Below, one piece after another: positions 1-5,938 of a DNA stretch of 11,691 bases. Each line of letters starts with the position of its first letter. Position 1 is the stretch's first letter. The stretch spans positions 1 through 11,691 of the forward strand of contig JBFKQZ010000081.1 of NCBI GenBank assembly GCA_041627475.1, written 5' to 3'. A program made the position numbers and the translations under genes. The notes beneath the pieces are model-generated. The model was not told the DNA's origin. It made no database searches and saw only the letters and a list, made by a program, of their open reading frames with translations. The DNA comes from JBFGFG01 sp041627475 (lineage in GTDB: Bacteria > Actinomycetota > Nitriliruptoria > Nitriliruptorales > Nitriliruptoraceae).

Positions 1-334
1 CGCCGAGCAGCAGGAACGGCAGCAGGTTCGCCAGCAGCGTCACGAGGATGCCCGGCTCGGGTGCCGGTGCTGCATCGACCTCGACGCCCTGTTCCTGCAG
101 CGTGCCGAGCAGGTCCTGGTCCTCCACCGCGACGGGGACGTCGGACGTGAAGGCCTCCTCGTCCGCCAGCGCACCGGTGACCGACCCGTCCGCCCGCAGC
201 GTGACGGTCGCCACGTCCCCCGCCTCGACCCGGTCGAGGAACTCGCTGTAGGTCAGGTCCTGCGGCGCGGTGCTGCTGGCCACGAGCTGGCCGAGCAGCA
301 CGGCACCGAGGGTGAGCAGGACGAGCACGGGCAC
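1..334 (-). CDS. ftsH: ATP-dependent zinc metalloprotease FtsH, N-terminal part only
   Basis: This is the first ~110 residues of a membrane-anchored AAA+ protease that degrades membrane and short-lived cytosolic proteins; the window edge removes the ATPase and peptidase domains. Seen: a first transmembrane stretch (VPVLVLLTLGAVLLG), then the FtsH extracytoplasmic domain with the signature YSEFLDRVEAGDVATVTL, the matching 'LLGTLQEQGVEVDA' strand, and the start of a second membrane helix (ILVTLLANLLPFLLLG) at the edge. Start is uncertain. The frame is open back to a TGA at 401-403, and the only ATG/GTG/TTG in it is the GTG at 334, which lacks a Shine-Dalgarno and would cut off the basic residues that normally precede helix 1. 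A CTG at 358 (protein begins LRRNRRRL) or an ATC at 379 preceded by GGAG at 6-nt spacing gives a more FtsH-like N-terminus. It lies downstream of the ARC gene on the same strand, separated by hairpins, so it is probably transcribed on its own. Family call is firm; start is not. Confidence 0.82.
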   Translation of the reverse strand, partial: MPVLVLLTLGAVLLGQLVASSTAPQDLTYSEFLDRVEAGDVATVTLRADGSVTGALADEEAFTSDVPVAVEDQDLLGTLQEQGVEVDAAPAPEPGILVTLLANLLPFLLLG

Positions 335-402
335 GAGGCGCCGACGGTTGCGGCGCAGAGGACTGGTGTCGTCAGGGATCGGATGCTCCGGTTCGGGGGT
401 TC

Positions 403-425
403 ACCCGTGGTTCGGACCCACGGGT
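403..425. repeat. 8-bp inverted repeat upstream of ftsH
   Basis: ACCCGTGG and CCACGGGT form perfect 8-bp arms around a 7-nt spacer. The repeat ends just upstream of every plausible ftsH start (334 to 379). It could be an operator or a leader hairpin for ftsH. Only the symmetry is seen; the function is inferred. Confidence 0.4.
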
Positions 426-474
426 CGCGGGAGGGTGGACGAACGTCGGCGGGCACCCGCGACGTGTCCCGTGC

Positions 475-495
475 CCCGACGGGTGACCCGTCGGG
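475..495 (-). terminator. Hairpin after the ARC stop codon
   Basis: CCCGACGGG (475-483) and CCCGTCGGG (487-495) are perfect 9-bp arms with a 3-nt loop, 8 nt beyond the ARC stop. No T-run follows, as is common for intrinsic terminators proposed in GC-rich actinobacteria. A second, bulged hairpin (CGTCGGCGGG / CCCGCGACG, 444-464) follows and could reinforce it. Confidence 0.55.
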
Positions 496-503
496 ACGGC
501 CGG

Positions 504-2255
504 TCAGAGGTACTGGCCCGCGGTGACGTTCTCGACCTGCCGCGACGCGGCGTGCGCCTCGCCCTCGCTGATGAGCGTCCGGATGTAGACGATCCGCTCG
601 CCCTTCTTGCCCGAGATGCGCGCCCAGTCGTCCGGGTTGGTCGTGTTCGGGAGGTCCTCGTTCTCGCGGAACTCGTCCTTGATCGCGCGCAGCAGGTGCT
701 CCTCGCGGATGCCGCGCTCGCCCTCGGTGATGAGGTCCTTGATCGCGTACTTCTTCCCGCGGCTGACGATCGAGTCGATCATCGCACCGGAGTTGAAGTC
801 CTTGAAGTAGAGGATCTCCTTCTCGCCGTTGGCGTAGGTGACCTCGAGGAACCGGGTGTCATCGTCCTCCGCGTACATCTTCTCGACCGTGCGGTCGATC
901 AGCGCCGTCACCGTCTCGGCGGGGGTGCCGTGGCGGGCGAGCTCGGCCTCGTGCAGCGGCAGGTCCTCGTGGAGGTAGATCGACATGATCTCCCGGGCCG
1001 CGACCATGTCCGGCCGCTCGACCTTGATCTTCACGTCGAGTCGACCGGGCCGCAGGATGGCCGGGTCGATCATGTCCTCGCGGTTGGACGCGCCGATGAT
1101 CACGACGTCCTTGAGTCCCTCGACACCGTCGATCTCCGCGAGCAGCTGCGGGACGATCGTCGTCTCGACGTCGGAGCTGACGCCCGACCCGCGGGTGCGG
1201 AACAGCGACTCCATCTCGTCGAAGAAGACGATGACGGGGTGCCCCTCGGAGGCCTTCTCACGCGCACGCTGGAAGACCAGGCGGATCTGCCGCTCGGTCT
1301 CGCCGACGTACTTGTTGAGCAGCTCCGGGCCCTTGACGTTCAGGAAGAAGCTCTTGACGTCGTCCCGGCCGGTCTTCTCCCGGACGCGCTGCGCCAGCGA
1401 GTTCGCGACCGCCTTGGCGATCATCGTCTTGCCGCAGCCGGGCGGGCCGTAGAGCAGGATCCCCTTCGGCGGTCGCAGCTCGTGCTCGACGAACAGGTCG
1501 GCGTGCAGGTACGGCAGCTCGACCGCGTCGCGGATCGCCTCGACCTGCTCCCCGAGTCCACCGATGTCCTCGTAGGTCACGTCGGGGACGTGCTCGAGCA
1601 CCAGCTGCTCGACCTCGGCCTTCGGCACGCGCTCACTGGCGATGCCAGCGCGGGTGTCGACCAGCAGCGAGTCGCCGGGCTTGAGCTTCACCTCGAGCAG
1701 CGGCCCGGCCAGCGCGACGACGCGCTCCTCGTCCCCGCGGGTGGTGACCAGGGCGCGGTCCTCGCCGAGCATCTCGACGACCGTGGCCAGCTCGCCCCGG
1801 TCCTCGAACTCCCGCGCCCCGACGATCGCCATGGCGTCGTTGAGGAGCACCTCCTGCCCAGGGTGCAGTGCCGCGACGTCGACGTCCGGCCCGATCCCGA
1901 CCCGGAGCTTGCGGCCCTGTGCCTGCACGACCCCGATGCCAGCCTCCTCGTCGGCCGCCACGAACGTGCCGAAGGTCTGGGGGGGCGTCGACAGCTTGTC
2001 GACCTCGTCGCGCAGCGCGGTCAGCTGCTCGCGGGCCGCGGTGAGGGTCTCGACCAGCTTCTCGTTGCGCTGGGTGGCGGTGGCCAGCTGCTGCTTGGTC
2101 TCGAGCAGTCGCTCCTCGAGCACGCGCAGTCGGGTGGGCGTGGCCTCGAGGCGTCGACGCAGCAGCTCGACCTCCTCGCGGAGCACCTTCAGCTCGGCAG
2201 CCATCTCGTCCGGATGCTGGTCACCGATGGGTGCCTGCTCGGTCTCGTCGGTCAC
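504..2255 (-). CDS. arc: Proteasome-associated AAA ATPase ARC/Mpa
   Basis: Hexameric ring ATPase that recognises pupylated proteins, unfolds them and feeds them into the 20S proteasome in the cytosol. Seen in the 583-residue product: an N-terminal coiled coil (about 17-90, Leu/Glu/Arg heptads), the OB-fold interdomain (about 92-220), the AAA domain with Walker A GPPGCGKT (270-277), Walker B VIVFFDE (341-347) and the second-region-of-homology arginines R402 and R405, then a C-terminus ending Gly-Gln-Tyr-Leu. That ending, with the penultimate Tyr, is what Mpa/ARC uses to dock on the proteasome, so this copy should be proteasome-competent. The GTG at 2255 is chosen because GAGG lies 8 nt before it. 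An in-frame ATG at 2339 would add 28 residues unlike any ARC. TrmI lies nearby on the same strand, as is usual for actinobacterial ARC, but a plus-strand gene separates them. The downstream gene is ftsH rather than dop-pup-prcB-prcA. Family call is near certain. Confidence 0.95.
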   Translation of the reverse strand: MTDETEQAPIGDQHPDEMAAELKVLREEVELLRRRLEATPTRLRVLEERLLETKQQLATATQRNEKLVETLTAAREQLTALRDEVDKLSTPPQTFGTFVAADEEAGIGVVQAQGRKLRVGIGPDVDVAALHPGQEVLLNDAMAIVGAREFEDRGELATVVEMLGEDRALVTTRGDEERVVALAGPLLEVKLKPGDSLLVDTRAGIASERVPKAEVEQLVLEHVPDVTYEDIGGLGEQVEAIRDAVELPYLHADLFVEHELRPPKGILLYGPPGCGKTMIAKAVANSLAQRVREKTGRDDVKSFFLNVKGPELLNKYVGETERQIRLVFQRAREKASEGHPVIVFFDEMESLFRTRGSGVSSDVETTIVPQLLAEIDGVEGLKDVVIIGASNREDMIDPAILRPGRLDVKIKVERPDMVAAREIMSIYLHEDLPLHEAELARHGTPAETVTALIDRTVEKMYAEDDDTRFLEVTYANGEKEILYFKDFNSGAMIDSIVSRGKKYAIKDLITEGERGIREEHLLRAIKDEFRENEDLPNTTNPDDWARISGKKGERIVYIRTLISEGEAHAASRQVENVTAGQYL

Positions 2256-2330
2256 GTCGTGTTCCTCGACCTCGGCGCCGCGGGGTGCTGCCGGGGCCGG
2301 CGAGGGTGGAACCAGACCGACCCCACAGGC

Positions 2331-2336
2331 ACTGTA
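2331..2336 (-). promoter_or_regulatory. Candidate -10 element for ARC
   Basis: On the minus strand TACAGT fits the actinobacterial TANNNT -10 pattern about 75 nt before the ARC GTG. No convincing -35 hexamer is seen at 16-18 nt. A compact palindrome GGGACC-AA-GGTCCC (2390-2403) lies about 55 bp upstream and could be an operator. Both are inferences from pattern alone. Confidence 0.25.
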
Positions 2337-2449
2337 CATCTCGGGGCTGTCGCTGCCGCGCCACTCGGACGGGGTGTGGCACGAGCCCCGGGACCAAGGT
2401 CCCGCGGGGTGGGGACGACGCGCACTCCTGCAGGGTCACGGCCCGGCCC

Positions 2450-2455
2450 TAGGTT
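2450..2455 (+). promoter_or_regulatory. Candidate -10 element for the SRPBCC-like gene
   Basis: TAGGTT matches TANNNT and would place transcription start near 2462, leaving a short leader of about 25 nt before the ATG at 2487. No clear -35 hexamer was found. The rest of the 2256-2486 intergenic stretch shows no gene. Confidence 0.28.
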
Positions 2456-2486
2456 GCCAGCACCACCGACGCAGGACAGCAGTGCC

Positions 2487-3014
2487 ATGGAGCGCAGCAT
2501 CTCGTTCGAACGCAACGTGCGGGTCGCCTTCGCAGCGGCCACGGCCGCCCTGACGGAACAGGCCGCCGAGATCGTGCTCGACGACGCGCGCGACGGGACG
2601 CTGGAGCTCGACGCGAACCTGGCTGGGTTCGTCGTGTCGCGCCCTGTCACCGCCACGACCGGCAGCGTCGACCGACTCGACCCGCACGCCGTCATCCTCC
2701 CGCTCGCATGGGAGGCCGCGGAGCACCCCCGCCGGTTCCCGACCTTCGAGGGCATGCTCGAGCTGAGCGCCCTCGCCGACCACCCCGCGCAGTCCCAACT
2801 GGCGCTGGTCGGCAAGGTCCGGGCACCCCTCGGCGTGCTCGGCACGATCGGTGAGGCCGCGGGCGGGTCACAGATCGGTGACGGTGTCCTGGAGGCGCTG
2901 CTCGACCGGATCGTCGCGCGGCTCGTCGCCGTCGTCGCGGCCCGGCAGGCGACGGCCGCGAGCGACACGATCCCCAGCCACCTCAGCCGCCCACGGTTCG
3001 TGCTGGACGACTGA
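2487..3014 (+). CDS. SRPBCC/START-like small protein
   Basis: A 175-residue cytosolic protein with no signal peptide or membrane helix. I tentatively place it in the SRPBCC (START-like, hydrophobic ligand-binding) fold. The central strands 'DPHAVILPLAWEAAEHPRRFPTFEGMLEL' fold into a β-rich region in the layout usual for uncharacterised actinobacterial SRPBCC proteins. A 'LVGKVRAPLGVLG' turn (108-119) precedes a long C-terminal helix 'VLEALLDRIVARLVAVVAA' (134-152), matching the same layout. The N-terminal helix is unusually long, and the tail RPRFVLDD is polar. The ATG at 2487 has a weak AGGA 10 nt upstream. It is divergent from ARC, and its TGA lies 3 nt from the convergent stop of trmI. It sits between trmI and ARC, which are linked on the other strand, so it may have been inserted there. 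No ligand or partner can be named. Confidence 0.6.
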   Translation: MERSISFERNVRVAFAAATAALTEQAAEIVLDDARDGTLELDANLAGFVVSRPVTATTGSVDRLDPHAVILPLAWEAAEHPRRFPTFEGMLELSALADHPAQSQLALVGKVRAPLGVLGTIGEAAGGSQIGDGVLEALLDRIVARLVAVVAARQATAASDTIPSHLSRPRFVLDD

Positions 3015-3023
3015 GGATCAGTC
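3009..3023. terminator. Shared hairpin across two convergent stop codons
   Basis: GACTGA-GGA-TCAGTC is a perfect 6-bp hairpin whose arms contain the TGA of the plus-strand gene (3012-3014) and the TGA of trmI on the other strand (3018-3020). It could act in both directions, but the stem is short and no T-run follows. Confidence 0.35.
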
Positions 3024-3926
3024 CTCTGCAGGTGTCGCCGGCTCGTCGACCCAGGCGATGTGCGCGTCCTGGTTGTCGGCCTTGCGCCGGGGCCGCGGCG
3101 GTCCGCCCTCGTCCCTGCGCGGCACCCGACGTGCAGTGGTGAGGAACGCCGTGTGCGCGACCATGCGGTGGGTGGGACGCACGGCGAGTCCGTCGACGTC
3201 CCAGTTGCGGACCAGCGTCTCGGTCGTCTCCAGGTCGGTCCAGCGCCCGTCGTCCCACAGCGTCTCGTTGAACCGCATGACCTGCGTGATCGTCGGCATG
3301 TAGGCGAGCAGGATCCCGCCGGGCGGCAGACACCACGCCGCGTCGTCGACGAAGGACCACGGGTCGAGCAGGTCCAGCACGACGCGGTGGGCTCGCGTCT
3401 CGCGCAGGACCTCCCCCACCGAGCGACGGTGCAGCGTCCAGTGCACCGGCGCAGCGCCGCCGTGGGCCTGCGCCACGTTGCGCACGGCGATGTCGGCATG
3501 GTCGTCGCGCAGCTCGCACGAGATCACGCGCCCGCTGGGACCGACCGCGGCCAGCAGTGCGTTGGTCAGGGCACCCGACCCCGCACCGGCCTCCACGACC
3601 GTGCAGCCCGGCTGCACGTCGGCCATGGCGACGATCATCGCCTGGTCCTTGGGGTAGATCACCTGCGCGCCCCGCGGCAGCTTCTTGGTCAGGTCGTCAC
3701 GCGTCGGCCGCAGGGCGATGAGCTCCATGTTCTTGTTGGTGCGGACCGTCGTGCCCTCGACCTGCCCGATCAGGTCGTCGTGCTCGAGCGCACCGGCATG
3801 GCTGTGCCACTGCTCCCCCGCCTCGAGCACGACGAGGTAGCGCCGTCGCTTGCGGTCGAGCAGGAGGATGCGTTCGCCGTCGGCGAGGGGCGCATCGGTC
3901 CCGGGGATCTGGACGCTCGCGGTCAC
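3018..3926 (-). CDS. trmI: tRNA (adenine-58-N1)-methyltransferase TrmI
   Basis: Methylates N1 of A58 in the T-loop of tRNA with S-adenosylmethionine, stabilising the tRNA elbow. Seen in the 302-residue product: an N-terminal β-domain (about 12-75), the TrmI segment 'QVIYPKDQAMIV' (88-99), SAM motif I 'VVEAGAGSGALT' (110-121), the acidic end of the next strand 'ISCELR' (135-140), and motif IV 'VVLDLLDPW' (182-190) holding the catalytic-type Asp. Length is usual for the family. The C-terminal tail (270-302) is rich in Arg, Asp and Pro and probably disordered. The GTG at 3926 follows GGAG by 5 nt. Its GTGA overlaps the TGA of the upstream thiolase gene by 4 nt, so translation is likely coupled. 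An in-frame start 51 bases upstream would lie inside the preceding gene and has no better ribosome site. TrmI is a regular neighbour of ARC in actinobacteria. Confidence 0.93.
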   Translation of the reverse strand: MTASVQIPGTDAPLADGERILLLDRKRRRYLVVLEAGEQWHSHAGALEHDDLIGQVEGTTVRTNKNMELIALRPTRDDLTKKLPRGAQVIYPKDQAMIVAMADVQPGCTVVEAGAGSGALTNALLAAVGPSGRVISCELRDDHADIAVRNVAQAHGGAAPVHWTLHRRSVGEVLRETRAHRVVLDLLDPWSFVDDAAWCLPPGGILLAYMPTITQVMRFNETLWDDGRWTDLETTETLVRNWDVDGLAVRPTHRMVAHTAFLTTARRVPRRDEGGPPRPRRKADNQDAHIAWVDEPATPAED

Positions 3927-5089
3927 GGGGTCTCCAGCACTGCCAGGACGCGGTGCTGCTGTCTGCAGAACGCGCACCGGGCGGGGTCGTCGTCACGGGG
4001 TCGGGGTGTCGGCATGCTGCACTGGTCGCAGGCGACGAGCTCGACGTCGTCGTCACCCGCGTCGTCCCAGCGTTCGGCCTCGCGGTCGAGGAAACCGAAC
4101 AGGAACTGCGCCTTGATGCCGGGGCTCGCCCGCTCCAGCTCGTCGAGCAGCGCCTTGTTGGCCGTGCCGGTGTTGCCGTCGACCAGCGGGCACTCCTCGA
4201 CGATGTAGTCGAAGCCACGGACGATGCAGTAGGCCGCCATCTCGCGCTCCGAGAGGCGGTACAACGGCTTGACCTTGCGCACCTGGTTCTCGCCGCTGGC
4301 GGGCAGCACCGGCCGCTGCCGCGCGAGGAACTGGTCCTGCCAGCGCAGGACGTTGCCGAACAGGACGGCCGCCTCGTCGTCGAGGTTGTGACCGGTCGCG
4401 AGCACCGTGTAGCCGTGCTCGACGGCGACCCGGTTCGACCAGTAGCGCTTGCTGAGACCGCAGACACCACAGGCGCTGCGGTTGGTCGCCCCGGCGCCCT
4501 GCGGCGTGGTGTAGCCCTGCGCGTCGGCCAGGTCCACGACGTGCAGCTCGGCGCCACGCGCTGCGGCGTGCTGCTCGTGGAACCGCACCACGGCCTCGTG
4601 GCTGCGGTGGGAGTACCCGCCGATGCCGAGTCCGAGGTAGAGCCCGTCGGCCCGGTAGCCGAGGTCGAGGAGGACGTCCCACAGCGCGAGGCTGTCCTTG
4701 CCGCCGGACACGCCCACGAGGATGCGGTCCTCGTAGGAGAGCATCCGCTCCCCGTCCCGGACGTGGCGGTCGATGGCAGCACGGACCTGCGCCTGCACGT
4801 GGTCGACGAGGTGGGCCGCGCACCAGGCGGCCCGGTGCCGCTGCTCCTCGTGGATCGCAGGCGCGCCGCAGACTCGACAGTGCGGCAGCGAGCCCGCGCC
4901 GCCGCTGATCACGGGCCGCACCTCGACGCTGGCGTCGTCGGCGAGCTCGGCGCCGGCGGTGACCAGCTGGCCGTCAGCGATGACGAGGACGGTCGTCGGG
5001 TTGATGTCGAGCTGCTCGAGCAGCTCCGCGACGGTGCAGGGACCCGGGACCGCGATCGAGCGGTCAGGGTTGCGCAGTCGGACGTCCAT
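3923..5089 (-). CDS. ttuA: ThiS/MoaD-fused TtuA-like tRNA U54 2-thiolation enzyme
   Basis: PP-loop enzyme of the TtuA/TIGR00269 type, which in Thermus converts T54 of tRNA to 2-thio-T54 using ATP, a [4Fe-4S] cluster and sulfur from the carrier TtuB. Seen in the 388-residue product: residues 1-66 form a ThiS/MoaD-like β-grasp domain ('CTVAELLEQLDINPTTVLV...') ending ISGGAG, with the Gly-Gly of a sulfur carrier at 63-64. Next come zinc site 1 (C71, C74, C90, H93), the PP-loop SGGKDS (128-133), cluster cysteines C207 and C210 in 'SACGVCGLSKRY' and C300 in 'EECPL', then zinc site 2 (C354, C357, C372, C375). Every TtuA ligand is present. The ATG at 5089 follows GAGG by 6 nt; longer in-frame starts lack a ribosome site and would add Arg/Ala-rich residues unlike the family. 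Its stop overlaps the trmI start. The C-terminal catalytic assignment is strong. The exact tRNA position is inferred from the family and from trmI. Confidence 0.88.
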   Translation of the reverse strand: MDVRLRNPDRSIAVPGPCTVAELLEQLDINPTTVLVIADGQLVTAGAELADDASVEVRPVISGGAGSLPHCRVCGAPAIHEEQRHRAAWCAAHLVDHVQAQVRAAIDRHVRDGERMLSYEDRILVGVSGGKDSLALWDVLLDLGYRADGLYLGLGIGGYSHRSHEAVVRFHEQHAAARGAELHVVDLADAQGYTTPQGAGATNRSACGVCGLSKRYWSNRVAVEHGYTVLATGHNLDDEAAVLFGNVLRWQDQFLARQRPVLPASGENQVRKVKPLYRLSEREMAAYCIVRGFDYIVEECPLVDGNTGTANKALLDELERASPGIKAQFLFGFLDREAERWDDAGDDDVELVACDQCSMPTPRPRDDDPARCAFCRQQHRVLAVLETP

Positions 5090-5149
5090 CGGCGCCTCAC
5101 TGGGTCTGGCTGTGCCGTGCCGGCAGGTGCTGCGGGCACGTGGCGCGGA

Positions 5150-5155
5150 CGCTAC
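5150..5155 (-). promoter_or_regulatory. Candidate -10 element for the ttuA-trmI operon
   Basis: On the minus strand TAGCGT matches TANNNT about 60 nt before the ttuA ATG, in the only intergenic region that can hold the operon promoter. No -35 hexamer is convincing. Confidence 0.22.
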
Positions 5156-5207
5156 CGCGCACGCCCGAACGTCCACGGCGTGTGCGATGGCCCGACGGCG
5201 CAGGGCG

Positions 5208-5219
5208 TACCCTCGAGGG
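5208..5219 (+). promoter_or_regulatory. Candidate -10 and palindrome before the small membrane protein gene
   Basis: TACCCT (5208-5213) matches TANNNT and overlaps a perfect 10-bp palindrome CCCTCGAGGG (5210-5219). The palindrome would cover the -10 and start region of a transcript leading to the GTG at 5245, a position suited to a repressor. Pattern only. Confidence 0.25.
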
Positions 5220-5244
5220 CACCCCTCCCGTGAAGGAGTCCCTG

Positions 5245-5484
5245 GTGGAGACCACGCTCAGCATGAACACGCTGCGGGTCGTCCTCGTCGGCCTCACCGT
5301 CCTCGCCGTCATCGTCGCGGTGTTCCTCGGCCAGTGGGAGGCGGCGCTCTACCTGGCCGCTGCGGTCGCCGTCCACGGAGGCCTGTGGCTGTTCCTCGCC
5401 AAGCAGCGCGAGGCACGGCACGAGGCCCTGCACGCCGGCGTCGAGCAGTACCTGCGCGAGGGCGACGACACCGACGAGGCCTGA
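5245..5484 (+). CDS. Small two-helix membrane protein, unknown function
   Basis: A 79-residue integral membrane protein that I do not recognise as a named family. Seen: transmembrane helix 1 (about 9-28, 'TLRVVLVGLTVLAVIVAVFL'), a very short turn with GQWE, helix 2 (about 32-52, 'EAALYLAAAVAVHGGLWLFLA'), then a charged tail 'KQREARHEALHAGVEQYL...' ending in acidic residues. The positive KQREAR after helix 2 and the short loop suggest a hairpin with both ends in the cytosol. The GTG at 5245 is chosen because GGAG lies 6 nt upstream; in-frame GTG 5230 has a weaker site. It is divergent from ttuA and ends 4 nt from the convergent stop of the protease gene. Confidence 0.72.
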   Translation: METTLSMNTLRVVLVGLTVLAVIVAVFLGQWEAALYLAAAVAVHGGLWLFLAKQREARHEALHAGVEQYLREGDDTDEA

Positions 5485-5493
5485 CCCGTCAGG
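5480..5493. terminator. Shared hairpin across a second pair of convergent stops
   Basis: CCTGA-CCCG-TCAGG is a 5-bp hairpin centred between the TGA of the membrane-protein gene (5482-5484) and the TGA of the protease gene on the other strand (5489-5491). It repeats the arrangement at 3009-3023. The stem is short, so termination strength is doubtful. Confidence 0.33.
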
Positions 5494-5938
5494 TGCGGGG
5501 TCGCCGACCCTGCGCGTAGCTGATCGCCGGGTCGACCAGGAAGCGGTCGGCGAGCGCGGTCCGGCCAAGCAGCATCCGGAAGCCCATGGCGTCCCGGTCC
5601 GTGAGCGTGAGCTCGACCTCCAGCGACTCGCTGCCGACCAGCACGGGCACCCGGACGACGGGCCGTTCCTCCGTCTCGCCGGTCGACGGCCGCACGTCGC
5701 GGTGCTCGACGACGGGCAGGTGCACCCACGACTCGTCGTCGTCGGTGCGCTGGTGCGGGTGGACGGCGAAGTGGGCGATCCCGTCCTCGACCTGCAGGTC
5801 GAACGCGTGCAGGGACGACGTCCGCGCGCCGGTGTCCACCTTGGCCTTGACCGGGTGCGGCGTCAGCGACGGCAGGCGCACCCACTCCCGCCAGCCGATG
5901 ATCGGCAGGCTGCGGTGCTGCTCGGCGTGGCGGCTCAC
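5489..5938 (-). CDS. RimB-like retropepsin-fold protease (PF05618 family)
   Basis: A 149-residue protein of the family often named 'ATP-dependent zinc protease' or RimK-associated protease, which has a retroviral-aspartyl-protease-like fold. Seen: the N-terminal 'IIGWREWVRLP' strand, then 'VKAKVDTGARTSSLHA' (30-45) with the DTGA active-site motif at 35-38, a loop rich in Asp and Glu (66-92), and the second conserved segment 'RMLLGRTALADRFLVDP' (121-137). Length is usual. In Pseudomonas the family member RimB acts with RimK on ribosomal protein S6 tails. Here it is the last gene of the rimK operon. The GTG at 5938 follows GGAGG by 7 nt and overlaps the stop of the upstream hydrolase by 4 nt (GTGA). 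The substrate here is unknown; trimming of the RimK product is inference. Confidence 0.88.
   Translation of the reverse strand: MSRHAEQHRSLPIIGWREWVRLPSLTPHPVKAKVDTGARTSSLHAFDLQVEDGIAHFAVHPHQRTDDDESWVHLPVVEHRDVRPSTGETEERPVVRVPVLVGSESLEVELTLTDRDAMGFRMLLGRTALADRFLVDPAISYAQGRRPRT

Noticed and set aside
2256..2339. A 28-residue N-terminal extension of ARC from an ATG at 2339
   Set aside because: The added residues (Pro/Ala/Gly-rich) do not resemble ARC, the candidate -10 element overlaps this ATG, and the GTG at 2255 has a proper GAGG.
270..2486. A very long plus-strand frame open from 270 into the SRPBCC-like gene
   Set aside because: It runs antisense to ARC, whose protein is unmistakable. 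Its translation is low-complexity Arg/Leu/Asp/Val typical of an antisense frame in GC-rich DNA. Only the part from the ATG at 2487 is kept.
5140..5244. A longer N-terminus for the small membrane protein
   Set aside because: The added residues are Arg/Pro-rich without a ribosome site and would cover the likely promoter; the GTG at 5245 has GGAG at 6 nt.
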